5,638 nucleotides of DNA from Micrococcales bacterium (GCA_947448975.1 CANFPR010000061.1:1-5638), one strand, 5' to 3'; counted from the first letter of the stretch, positions 1-5,638 are shown. Notes: generated by a model from the sequence alone, not told the origin. A program made the numbers and translations.

Positions 1-180
1 GAGCGCTTTCCAAGCATGCGAGAGGGTTTCAAAACGATCAGCACCCGAAGCACTCAAGCGCTTGGCCTCGCCCCAGCCAACCAGACCATCGCCGTAGCGA
101 ATGAAAGTTAGCGGATTCTTCGGGAGGCGTTGAATCAGCGGCAGTTGGCCGTGGTCGAGCTCACGCGTTACTACCCGCAT
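1..180 (-). CDS. menF: Isochorismate synthase MenF, N-terminal fragment (runs off the left edge)
   Basis: Only the first 60 codons lie in the window, starting at an ATG whose complement is 178-180 and staying open to base 1. The translation begins MRVVTRELDHGQLPLIQRLP and continues with FIRYGDGLVGWGEAKRL, then a DRFETL segment. The R-x-GDGLVGWGEA pattern is the N-terminal hallmark I associate with actinobacterial isochorismate synthases, which convert chorismate to isochorismate at the start of menaquinone synthesis. The catalytic chorismate-binding domain lies outside the window, so a related chorismate-utilising enzyme (salicylate or anthranilate synthase type) is not strictly excluded. The menaquinone genes nearby favour MenF. 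The ATG at 180 is preferred because AGGGG lies 5 bases upstream of it. In-frame alternatives are an ATG at 201 (7 residues longer) and a GTG at 222, both without a comparable ribosome binding site. The gene is divergent from the rest of the window. Confidence 0.75.
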   Translation of the reverse strand, partial: MRVVTRELDHGQLPLIQRLPKNPLTFIRYGDGLVGWGEAKRLSASGADRFETLSHAWKAL

Positions 181-316
181 TGCTGCCCCTAACCGAGCCA
201 TTTGTACTGCCTGAGCATTCACTGGGAATGCGCCGAAACCCCTAGTTGCCGAGGGCTTGATAGTTCTAATCTGAACTCAAGAACCACAAAATTCTAATCT
301 GGAAAGAAGAGCCAAG
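181..316. promoter_or_regulatory. Divergent intergenic region between menF and the surface-protein gene
   Basis: Promoters for both divergent genes should lie here, because the genes point away from each other. No convincing -35/-10 pair is visible on either strand. The best -10-like hexamers are TCTAAT at 265-270 and 293-298 (plus strand), and TAGAAT at 296-291 (minus strand). None has a good -35 at 16-18 bases. The plus-strand gene has a purine-rich ribosome binding site (GGAAAGAAGAG, 301-311) ending 5 bases before its ATG. The region also holds a direct repeat described separately. Confidence 0.4.
264..301. repeat. Direct repeat TTCTAATCTG, two copies 28 bp apart
   Basis: TTCTAATCTG occurs at 264-273 and again at 292-301. 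With flanking bases the match extends to 12 of 14 positions (A.TTCTAATCTG.A). Both copies lie upstream of the ATG at 317, and the second touches its ribosome binding site. The copies could be an operator pair for a DNA-binding regulator or a duplicated -10-like element. Function is unknown and a chance repeat in AT-richer DNA cannot be ruled out. Confidence 0.5.
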
Positions 317-1072
317 ATGACCGCCTCTAAAGCATTTGCAGCTGTAGCAGCTTTCGCACTTGCACTACCGATGAGCGCACTTGCAGCACCAGCCTTCGCT
401 TCCACCCCAAACAACTCAACAAAGGCCGTTAGTGTTCCCGTCGTTTTTGCTGAGAGCGAAGGCGACGACGAAGGCGACCACAAATCATCGGGCAAAGACT
501 CCGAATCTGGTCACCACGAAAACCACCACCAGATTCCCCCTGTTGTCATTCGCCCGAAAGACGACAACAAGTCGGGCTCTGGCCACAAAGACGACAACCA
601 ATCTGAAGGCGACGACAACGAGTCTGATGACGGCGACGACGATGGTGGCGGTTTCGTAATTCCTGGCCCGGTTCCAACCGGCGCACCGACTCCTAACCCT
701 TCAAACTCCGGCTCTCCTGCTCCTGCTCCCGGTTCGACCGACTTCGGCAACCAGGGCAACACCGACACCACTGGGTTTGGCCAAACCAGAAGCTACAACG
801 TTTCACCGGTCGGCGGTGTCTCACAGGGCTCGTCTATCGAACCGGCCGAGGCAAACCGCGGGGCACTGAACCCTGAGGCTGCGCCACCGGTTGACATTGC
901 CCACATACAGACCTCGGGCAAAACTCCCGCAGATGTCTTCATGGAGTCGGCCACCATCGCACTGACTGCACTCGGTATCGGTGCAGTTGCAATGGGCGGC
1001 GTAGCGTCGACCAGAGCCATCAGACTTCGCCGCAACCCAAAGGGCGATTACTTCTACGACGGCGACAAATAG
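317..1072 (+). CDS. Exported, C-terminally membrane-anchored acidic low-complexity protein (uncharacterised)
   Basis: I do not recognise the family. The 251-residue product starts with a Sec-type signal peptide: K5, a hydrophobic Ala-rich core at about 7-24, and an AFA|S cleavage site after residue 28. Residues 46-110 form a disordered acidic stretch with 22 Asp/Glu and 6 His (including HHENHH at 66-71), containing KDDN units at 81 and 91. A Pro/Gly/Ser/Thr-rich linker covers about 113-140, and a Gly/Asn/Ser/Thr-rich stretch extends to about 190. The C-terminus has IQTSGKTPAD (197-206), a hydrophobic helix at about 207-231 and a basic tail with RAIRLRR (233-239). This predicts an extracytoplasmic ectodomain with a cytoplasmic C-terminal tail. 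The order motif, hydrophobic helix, basic residues resembles a sortase sorting signal, but no canonical LPxTG is present. The ribosome binding site at 301-311 supports the ATG. The gene has its own terminator, so it is probably monocistronic. Possible roles are cell-surface, adhesive or cation-binding; all are speculative. Confidence 0.8.
   Translation: MTASKAFAAVAAFALALPMSALAAPAFASTPNNSTKAVSVPVVFAESEGDDEGDHKSSGKDSESGHHENHHQIPPVVIRPKDDNKSGSGHKDDNQSEGDDNESDDGDDDGGGFVIPGPVPTGAPTPNPSNSGSPAPAPGSTDFGNQGNTDTTGFGQTRSYNVSPVGGVSQGSSIEPAEANRGALNPEAAPPVDIAHIQTSGKTPADVFMESATIALTALGIGAVAMGGVASTRAIRLRRNPKGDYFYDGDK
557..616 (+). repeat. Imperfect 30-bp tandem repeat inside the acidic ectodomain
   Basis: Two adjacent 30-base units begin with AAAGACGACAAC at 557 and 587. 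They encode KDDNKSGSGH and KDDNQSEGDD. A degenerate, similarly acidic unit (NESDDGDDDG) follows. The pattern suggests the low-complexity region grew by unit duplication, so its length may vary between strains. Confidence 0.6.
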
Positions 1073-1096
1073 TTTTTGCTTCATTTCCTCTCCTAG

Positions 1097-1135
1097 AAAA
1101 GAACCCATCGCTTTGGCGGTGGGTTTCTTTTCGTT
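1097..1135 (+). terminator. Rho-independent terminator after the surface-protein gene
   Basis: AAAAGAACCCATCGC (1097-1111) pairs with GCGGTGGGTTTCTTTT (1116-1131) around a TTTG loop. The stem is nearly perfect, with one G-T pair and one bulged A. It ends in a T-rich run (TTTCTTTTCGTTT). It starts 24 bases after the TAG at 1070-1072. Because the A-rich left arm is complementary to the T-rich right arm, it could also stop transcription arriving from the opposite direction. It separates the surface-protein gene from the menG operon. Confidence 0.88.
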
Positions 1136-1143
1136 TAACTCAC

Positions 1144-1248
1144 ATTCTGGGGAATGCGGGCCTATTGGGCGAGGTTGCAGTTTTTCGTTGCATGCGCCAG
1201 CCGAAGCCCCTTTTAGGCCTTACCCGCACGCCATATTCGCCCCAGAAT
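1144..1248 (+). other. Nested inverted repeats upstream of menG (possible structured RNA leader)
   Basis: Complementary segments are nested in order. ATTCTGGGG at 1144-1152 pairs with CCCCAGAAT at 1240-1248. TGCGGG at 1155-1160 pairs with CCCGCA at 1223-1228. CCTA at 1161-1164 pairs with TAGG at 1214-1217. GGGC at 1167-1170 pairs with GCCC at 1206-1209. TGCA at 1176-1179 pairs with TGCA at 1189-1192. This gives one rod with about 27 pairs and bulges mostly on the 3' side. I do not recognise a known RNA class: there is no SRP RNA core, no tmRNA ends and no riboswitch consensus that I know. It could be a menG leader, an independent small RNA, or partly chance. No energy calculation or alignment was possible. 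Confidence 0.4.
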
Positions 1249-1277
1249 CAACAACCCCGCAAAGGTAGACTTGTCTC
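1209..1277 (+). promoter_or_regulatory. menG: Likely promoter and ribosome binding zone of the menG operon
   Basis: The terminator upstream means the menG operon needs its own promoter in 1136-1277. The best -10-like hexamer I see is CATATT at 1232-1237, but its -35 region (around 1209-1214) is a poor match, so the placement is weak. A ribosome binding site AAAGG at 1261-1265 lies 12 bases before the GTG start, which is rather far and suggests modest initiation. Confidence 0.3.
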
Positions 1278-1997
1278 GTGTCTAAAGCCGACCTAACCAA
1301 ACAGCCAGCCCAAGTTGCTGCCATGTTTGACCAAGTTGCAGCCACCTACGACATCACCAACGACCTCCTTTCGTTTGGCCAGTCGCGTCTGTGGCGCGGC
1401 ATCGTGCGCAAAGCCGTTGAGCCGCGTGCCGGGCAGAGCATCTTAGATTTAGCAGCCGGAACAGGCTCGTCTACCGCCGCTTTTGCAGGCGAAGGCATTC
1501 GCCTCGTGGCCGGCGACTTTAGCGAGGGCATGCTGGCCGAGGGGCGCAAGCGTCACCCCGAGATCGAGTTCGTTTTTGCCGATGCAACCAAGCTTCCGTT
1601 TGGCAACGAAGAGTTCGATGCCACCACAATCTCTTTCGGTCTCAGAAACGTCGTGGATGTCGAGGCGGCACTCGCTCAGATGTACCGAGTCACCAAGCCG
1701 GGCGGCCGCATCGTGGTTTGCGAGTTTTCTAAGGTGACCAACCCAATCTTCAAGCCGTTCTACGGCTTCTACCTAAAGCGAATTCTTCCGCTGTTCTCGA
1801 GCCTGGCTTCGAAAACTCCCGAGGCTTACGCCTACCTCGCCGAGTCGATCGAGGCATGGCCTGGTCAACAGCAACTTGCAGCAAAAATCGCGGCTGCTGG
1901 TTTTGAAAAGGTCACTTACAAGAATCTTTCACTCGGAATTGTTGCAATTCACAAGGGCTTCAAGCCGCTTGCCAAATCTTCGAACGGGGCCAACTAA
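1278..1997 (+). CDS. menG: Demethylmenaquinone methyltransferase MenG (UbiE family)
   Basis: This 239-residue SAM-dependent methyltransferase converts demethylmenaquinone to menaquinone, the last step of the pathway, probably at the membrane surface. Visible motifs are VAAMFDQVAATYDITNDLLS (13-32) leading into FGQSRLW (UbiE signature 1), SAM motif I LDLAAGTGSST (56-66), an acidic residue in GDFSEGML (79-86), ADATKLPF (101-108), FGLRNV (120-125), and RVTKPGGRIVVCEFS (137-151, signature 2). The GTG start is supported because the N-terminus aligns from the first residues with mycobacterial MenG (MS-x(5)-K-x-P-x-x-VAAMFD-x-VA). Residue 36 is Ser where E. coli-type enzymes have His and mycobacterial ones Asp. 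The length is normal. It is the first gene of the operon, and its TAA overlaps the next ATG by one base (TAATG), which implies translational coupling with the prenyl synthase that makes the tail of its substrate. Confidence 0.95.
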   Translation: MSKADLTKQPAQVAAMFDQVAATYDITNDLLSFGQSRLWRGIVRKAVEPRAGQSILDLAAGTGSSTAAFAGEGIRLVAGDFSEGMLAEGRKRHPEIEFVFADATKLPFGNEEFDATTISFGLRNVVDVEAALAQMYRVTKPGGRIVVCEFSKVTNPIFKPFYGFYLKRILPLFSSLASKTPEAYAYLAESIEAWPGQQQLAAKIAAAGFEKVTYKNLSLGIVAIHKGFKPLAKSSNGAN

Positions 1998-3004
1998 TGT
2001 CGCGAGTTGCACTGCCTAAGCAGATGCGCAAGGTTGCCGACCGCGCACTGCTGCAGCATATCGAAGCGGGGCTCGAAAAGGTCGAGGATGCACTGCTCAA
2101 GGCAACCGAACACACCGACCCAATCGCTGCCGTAACCGCGCGTCACCTTGTTGAAGCCGGCGGCAAGCGCATTCGACCAGTGTTGGTTTTGCTAACCGCC
2201 GAGCTTGGCAATGCCGATGCGGCATCAGTGATTGACGCGGCCGTAGTGGTTGAGCTCACGCACCTAGCCACGCTGTATCACGACGATGTCATGGATGACG
2301 CACCAACCCGACGAGGTGTTGCAACCGCACACCAGATTTGGGGCAACTCGGTGGCGATTCTCACCGGCGACCTACTCTTTGCCCGTGCATCGCAGATTGT
2401 TTCTCGCCTCGGCGAAAAGGCCCTTACCCTGCAGGCCGACACCTTCGAACGTCTCTGCCTAGGTCAGTTGCACGAAACCGTTGGCCCCCAAAATGGCGAG
2501 GATGCAACCGCGCACTACATCAAGGTTTTGGCCGACAAGACCGGCTCTCTAATTGCAGCATCGGCTCAACTCGGTGCCATGTTTGCAGATGCTCCAGACG
2601 AGTACTTGCAGCCGCTTACAAACTACGGTGAAAAAATCGGTGTTGCTTTTCAGCTAATTGACGACGTGATCGACATCGCCGAAGAAGGCGCATCGGGCAA
2701 GACTCCGGGCACCGACCTTCGCGCCGGTGTTCCTACGCTGCCGATGCTTTTGTTGCGCACCGAAGCCGCAACCGATTCCGAAGCTGCCGCGCTGGTTGAG
2801 TTCATCGACTCAGGTCTTGAAGACGACGCCAAACTTGCAGAAGCCGTTGCGCGTTTGCGCAAGCATCCCGTTGCAGAGGCGGCCTACCAAGAGGCTAAGC
2901 GCTGGGCCGATGCCGCCATTGAAGATCTTGCACCACTACCCGAAAGCGCGGTCAAAGCTGCCCTGCGCAACTTTGCCGAAGCGGTTGTTGACCGCTCCAA
3001 CTAG
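1997..3004 (+). CDS. ispB: Long-chain all-trans polyprenyl diphosphate synthase (menaquinone side chain)
   Basis: The 335-residue protein is a trans-isoprenyl diphosphate synthase that adds isopentenyl diphosphate units to an allylic primer. Family motifs are GGKRIRP (55-61), the first Asp-rich motif DDVMD (96-100) followed by APTRRG, the GD pair at 124-125, LCLGQLHE (153-160), DKTGSLIAAS (180-189), and the second Asp-rich motif QLIDDVIDIAEE (219-230) followed by GKTPGTDLRAG. Ala91, five residues before the first Asp-rich motif, is small rather than aromatic, which fits long-chain rather than C15/C20 synthases. The exact chain length cannot be read from sequence, so the symbol is a family label (grcC or hepT-type names are also used). 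The position directly after menG, with a 1-base overlap, argues that the product is the menaquinone tail. GGGG at 1986-1989, inside menG, may be its ribosome binding site. Confidence 0.93.
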   Translation: MSRVALPKQMRKVADRALLQHIEAGLEKVEDALLKATEHTDPIAAVTARHLVEAGGKRIRPVLVLLTAELGNADAASVIDAAVVVELTHLATLYHDDVMDDAPTRRGVATAHQIWGNSVAILTGDLLFARASQIVSRLGEKALTLQADTFERLCLGQLHETVGPQNGEDATAHYIKVLADKTGSLIAASAQLGAMFADAPDEYLQPLTNYGEKIGVAFQLIDDVIDIAEEGASGKTPGTDLRAGVPTLPMLLLRTEAATDSEAAALVEFIDSGLEDDAKLAEAVARLRKHPVAEAAYQEAKRWADAAIEDLAPLPESAVKAALRNFAEAVVDRSN

Positions 3005-3013
3005 AAGGAACCA

Positions 3014-4369
3014 ATGTCTAAGTTGCGACTCGCAATCGTAGGCGCCGGACCAGCTGGCATCTACGCTGCCGACTTGCTAATCAAGTCGGAATTGCGCGAT
3101 TTTGAAGTGTCGATCGACCTGTTCGACCTGCTACCCGCCCCCTATGGTTTGGTGCGTTACGGCGTGGCCCCAGACCACCCGCGCATCAAGGGAATCATCC
3201 GTGCCCTTTACGAGGTTCTCGACCGCGGCGACATTCGCTTCTTCGGCAATGTTGAATACGGCAAAGACATCACCCTCGCCGACCTAAAGCAGCACTACAA
3301 CGCCGTGATCTTTGCAACCGGTGCCATTCGCGACGCATCGCTCAACATTCCCGGCATCGACTTGGATGGCTCATACGGCGCCGCCGATTTCGTCAACTGG
3401 TACGACGCTCACCCAGACTTTCCGCGCGAATGGCCGCTCAACGCACGCGAGATCGCGGTAATCGGCAACGGAAACGTGGCGCTCGACGTGGCTCGCGTTC
3501 TGGTGAAGCACCCGCAAGACATGTTGGCAACCGACATCCCTGCGAATGTTTACGAAGGGCTCAAGACTTCACCGGTTACCGACGTGCACGTGTTCGGTCG
3601 CCGTGGCCCAGCGCAGGTCAAGTTCACGCCACTCGAACTTCGCGAGGCGACTCACATCGAGGGCGTCGACACCATCGTCTACGACGAAGACTTCCAATAC
3701 GACGAAGGTTCGCAAGAAGCTATCGACACCAACAACCAGACCCGCGTTATGGTCAACACGCTCGAAGGTTTGCGCGAAGAGCCGCAGAACACGGGCGCAC
3801 CGCGTCGTTTGCACCTGCACTTCTTCTCGAGCCCAGTCGAGTTGGTCGGCGAAGATGGCAAGGTTTCGGCCCTGCGCATCGAACGCACCAAGCTCGATGG
3901 CCGAGGTGGGGTAGTGCCAACGGGTGAAATTCGCGAGATTCCGGTGCAGGCTTTTTACCGTGCCGTTGGCTACTTCGGTTCGCCACTCGCCGAGATTCCC
4001 TTCGATGCTCGCTCGGGCGTTATTCCTAACCAGGGTGGTCGCGTGGTTGCCGCCGATGGATCGGTTGAGCACGGAGTTTATGCAACCGGCTGGATTAAGC
4101 GCGGCCCGGTTGGCCTTATCGGCCACACCAAGAGCGATGCCCTAGAAACCATCAATAATCTGATTGCAGACCGTGCAAACTGGTGGCAACCGAGCGTTGC
4201 CGACGAAAGCGCTGTTGAAACTTTGCTGCAAGAGCGCGGCGTGGCTTACATCGATTGGGCAAACTGGCTAATGATTGACCAGCGTGAACGTGATCTTGGT
4301 GAAGCCGAAGGACGCGAGCGAATCAAGCTTGTCGAGCGCGATGACTTCTTGAAAGCCGCGAAGGGCTAA
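3014..4369 (+). CDS. fprA: FprA-type ferredoxin-NADP reductase (adrenodoxin reductase family)
   Basis: This 451-residue flavoprotein matches the length and layout of mycobacterial FprA, which transfers electrons between NADPH and ferredoxin through FAD. The FAD-binding Rossmann motif is VGAGPAGIYAADLL (9-22). It is followed by PAPYGLVRYGVAPDHPRIKG (41-60), a strong family signature. The NADP-binding motif is VIGNGNVALDVAR (149-161), with FGRRGPAQVKFTPLELRE after it. The C-terminal FAD contact is ATGWIKRGPVGLIGHTKSDA (357-376). There is no fused ferredoxin domain. The start is supported by AGAAGGA (3003-3009) five bases before the ATG. The gap to the upstream stop is only 9 bases, so it is co-transcribed with menG and the prenyl synthase. 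Its electron acceptor, and any link to menaquinone chemistry, cannot be inferred from the window, which contains no ferredoxin gene. Confidence 0.92.
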   Translation: MSKLRLAIVGAGPAGIYAADLLIKSELRDFEVSIDLFDLLPAPYGLVRYGVAPDHPRIKGIIRALYEVLDRGDIRFFGNVEYGKDITLADLKQHYNAVIFATGAIRDASLNIPGIDLDGSYGAADFVNWYDAHPDFPREWPLNAREIAVIGNGNVALDVARVLVKHPQDMLATDIPANVYEGLKTSPVTDVHVFGRRGPAQVKFTPLELREATHIEGVDTIVYDEDFQYDEGSQEAIDTNNQTRVMVNTLEGLREEPQNTGAPRRLHLHFFSSPVELVGEDGKVSALRIERTKLDGRGGVVPTGEIREIPVQAFYRAVGYFGSPLAEIPFDARSGVIPNQGGRVVAADGSVEHGVYATGWIKRGPVGLIGHTKSDALETINNLIADRANWWQPSVADESAVETLLQERGVAYIDWANWLMIDQRERDLGEAEGRERIKLVERDDFLKAAKG

Positions 4370-4378
4370 ATTTCTTTC

Positions 4379-5638
4379 ATGGCCCAATTTCATCTTCGCC
4401 GTGCTGGCGTATCGGTAATCTTCGACACCTCGGCAAATACTCCCAACATTCTCTATTGGGGTAGCGAAGTTGGCGATGTCGTCGATGCCGATGCACTGCT
4501 GCAGACGCAGTTAGAAACCACTCCGCCGTGCGATTTCGACGAGCCTCAAACCATCGGCATCTGGCGCGAAAACGCGCGCGGATACCTGAGCCGACCAACC
4601 ATCCTCGGTTCACGTGCCGGTGCAGACTTCACCCAGAAGTTTGAGTTGCGCGACACCAAGCAGCACGACGAGTTCTCAATCGAGTTCTGCTCGGTCGACG
4701 CCGAGGCCGCACTAGAGGTGTGCGCCAAATTTGAGCTAGACCCAGCCGGAATCTTAAAGGTCAGCCAATCGGTAACCAACCTTTCGATTGTCGATTTCAA
4801 CCTCGAAGCGCTAACCACTTTCCTTCCGGTTGCCGACTACGTTTCTGAGTCACTCGATTTCACCGGCCGCTGGCTTAGCGAACGCCACTTGCAACGCCGC
4901 GAAATTCAAACCGGGCTCTGGAGCCGCGAAGGTCGCGAAGGTCGCACCGGCCACGACTACACACTGGTTCAGTTTGCATTGACTACCGGGGCGGGTTTTC
5001 AGAACGGCGAGGCTTGGGGGCTCTCACTTGCATGGAGTGGCAACAACCGCCACGTAGTAGAGCGCACCCCGATTGGCCGCACAAGCCTCGGAGCGGGTGA
5101 ACTACTGCTTCCTGGCGAGGTCGTGCTCGGTTCGAACGAAACTTATCAAGCACCAACTGTTTGGGCCGTCTATTCCAGCGCTGGCATCGATGGCGCGAGT
5201 GCACGGTTTCACGAGAGCATCCGTGCTCGCAGCAACCACCCAACCAACATTCGCCCAAGACCGGTAACGCTAAATGTATGGGAAGCGGTTTATTTCGACC
5301 ACGACCTGCAAAAACTAACCGCGCTTGCAGACGAGGCGCAAAACATTGGTGTCGAACGCTTCGTTCTCGACGACGGTTGGTTCGGTGCTCGTCGAAGCGA
5401 CAACGCCGGTCTGGGTGACTGGGTCGTCAGCTCCGATGTATGGCCAAATGGCCTCCACCCGCTGGTCGACGTCGTGCGTTCGCGCGGCATGGAGTTTGGC
5501 CTGTGGTTCGAGGGCGAAATGGTAAATGTCGACAGCGACCTTTACCGCGCGCATCCCGAGTGGATTCTGCACGCCGGCGGCCGTACTCCTCCAGAGTTTC
5601 GCATGCAGCAGGTGCTCGACCTATCGCACCCGGGTGCC
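4379..5638 (+). CDS. GH36 alpha-galactosidase, N-terminal 420 codons (runs off the right edge)
   Basis: The frame opens at the ATG at 4379 (MAQFHLRRAGVSVIF), which is the first start codon after the in-frame fprA stop, and stays open for exactly 420 codons. Family members are usually about 700-750 residues, so roughly 40 percent is missing. Residues about 20-280 fit the N-terminal beta-sandwich domain. The catalytic barrel begins around NVWEAVYFDHD (299-309), with ERFVLDDGWFGARRSDNAGL (326-345) followed by GDW, GLWFEGEMVN (374-383) and LYRAHPEW. The enzyme should hydrolyse terminal alpha-1,6-galactosides such as melibiose or raffinose. The nucleophile and acid/base aspartates lie downstream and cannot be checked. 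There is no signal peptide, so it is probably cytoplasmic. The ribosome binding site is weak (AAGGG at 4361-4365, 13 bases away), so translation may depend on coupling with fprA. Unusual points are FEGEMVN instead of the common FEPEMVN and a 9-base tandem repeat at 4925. Confidence 0.9.
   Translation, partial: MAQFHLRRAGVSVIFDTSANTPNILYWGSEVGDVVDADALLQTQLETTPPCDFDEPQTIGIWRENARGYLSRPTILGSRAGADFTQKFELRDTKQHDEFSIEFCSVDAEAALEVCAKFELDPAGILKVSQSVTNLSIVDFNLEALTTFLPVADYVSESLDFTGRWLSERHLQRREIQTGLWSREGREGRTGHDYTLVQFALTTGAGFQNGEAWGLSLAWSGNNRHVVERTPIGRTSLGAGELLLPGEVVLGSNETYQAPTVWAVYSSAGIDGASARFHESIRARSNHPTNIRPRPVTLNVWEAVYFDHDLQKLTALADEAQNIGVERFVLDDGWFGARRSDNAGLGDWVVSSDVWPNGLHPLVDVVRSRGMEFGLWFEGEMVNVDSDLYRAHPEWILHAGGRTPPEFRMQQVLDLSHPGA
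4925..4945 (+). repeat. 9-bp tandem repeat (CGCGAAGGT) within the galactosidase gene
   Basis: CGCGAAGGT occurs twice in tandem and is followed by CGC, encoding REGREGR at residues 183-189. It lies just before TGHDY, in the region where related enzymes have a short Arg/Gly segment before a TSH-like motif. A slipped-strand duplication of one three-residue unit is likely; the reading frame is kept. Confidence 0.6.

Noticed and set aside
197..201. The 5-residue IQTSG segment (residue numbering in the 317-1072 protein) as a proven sortase motif.
   Set aside because: It does not match LPxTG or LAxTG, and no sortase gene lies in the window, so it is reported only as a speculative finding rather than as a feature.
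511..771. Antisense 86-codon open frame opposite the acidic surface-protein gene.
   Set aside because: It is a shadow of the low-complexity Asp/Gly/Pro codons on the other strand; the Pro/Ser-rich product has no domain features and no ribosome binding site was evident.
1154..1216. A 20-codon open frame (MRAYWARLQFFVACASRSPF) in the menG upstream region, a possible leader peptide.
   Set aside because: The only purine-rich stretch (GGGGA) touches the ATG directly, leaving no usable ribosome binding spacing, and there is no run of regulatory codons. A short open frame of this length is expected by chance.
1144..1248. Signal recognition particle RNA or tmRNA as the identity of the structured segment.
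   Set aside because: The conserved GGAAGGAAGCAG-like SRP core is absent on both strands, and the tmRNA tRNA-like ends are not present.
3569..4126. Long antisense open frame (185 codons) opposite fprA.
   Set aside because: fprA is clearly the real gene here, with conserved FAD and NADP motifs spanning the region. Long antisense frames are common in high-GC genes with biased third positions.
4361..4380. A terminator or promoter between fprA and the galactosidase gene.
   Set aside because: The 9-base gap contains no stem-loop, and no -35/-10 pair was recognised in the end of fprA.

Overview
The window looks like a chromosomal segment of an actinobacterium, most likely a streamlined Microbacteriaceae-type organism. 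This is an inference from protein style, not from a database search. The supporting signs are moderately high GC, a GTG start on menG, closely spaced or overlapping genes, and a MenG N-terminus and an FprA-class reductase that both resemble mycobacterial versions. No rRNA, tRNA, insertion sequence, CRISPR array or phage gene is visible.

Layout from left to right. Positions 1-180 (minus strand) hold the N-terminal end of an isochorismate synthase (menF), cut by the window edge. A divergent intergenic region (about 181-316) contains a 10-bp direct repeat. Next is a plus-strand gene (317-1072) for a 251-residue exported, C-terminally membrane-anchored protein with an Asp/Glu/His-rich low-complexity ectodomain. 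It is closed by a clear intrinsic terminator (1097-1135). A 145-bp gap follows, with nested complementary segments (1144-1248) that could fold into a rod-like RNA. After it comes a tight plus-strand operon: menG (1278-1997), a long-chain polyprenyl diphosphate synthase (1997-3004), an FprA-type ferredoxin-NADP reductase (3014-4369) and the first 420 codons of a GH36 alpha-galactosidase (4379 to the window end).

Functionally, most of the window is menaquinone metabolism. MenF makes isochorismate from chorismate to start the naphthoquinone ring. The polyprenyl synthase makes the isoprenoid tail. MenG methylates demethylmenaquinone in the last step. The FprA-like flavoprotein moves electrons between NADPH and a ferredoxin; why it sits in this operon is not evident from sequence. 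The galactosidase begins 9 bases after the reductase stop with no terminator between them, so a sugar-hydrolase gene appears to be attached to a quinone operon.

The window is mostly ordinary housekeeping DNA. The items most worth a second look are the uncharacterised acidic surface protein with its sortase-signal-like C-terminus, the structured menG upstream region, and the attachment of the galactosidase to the menaquinone genes. I see no evidence of a wholly new system.
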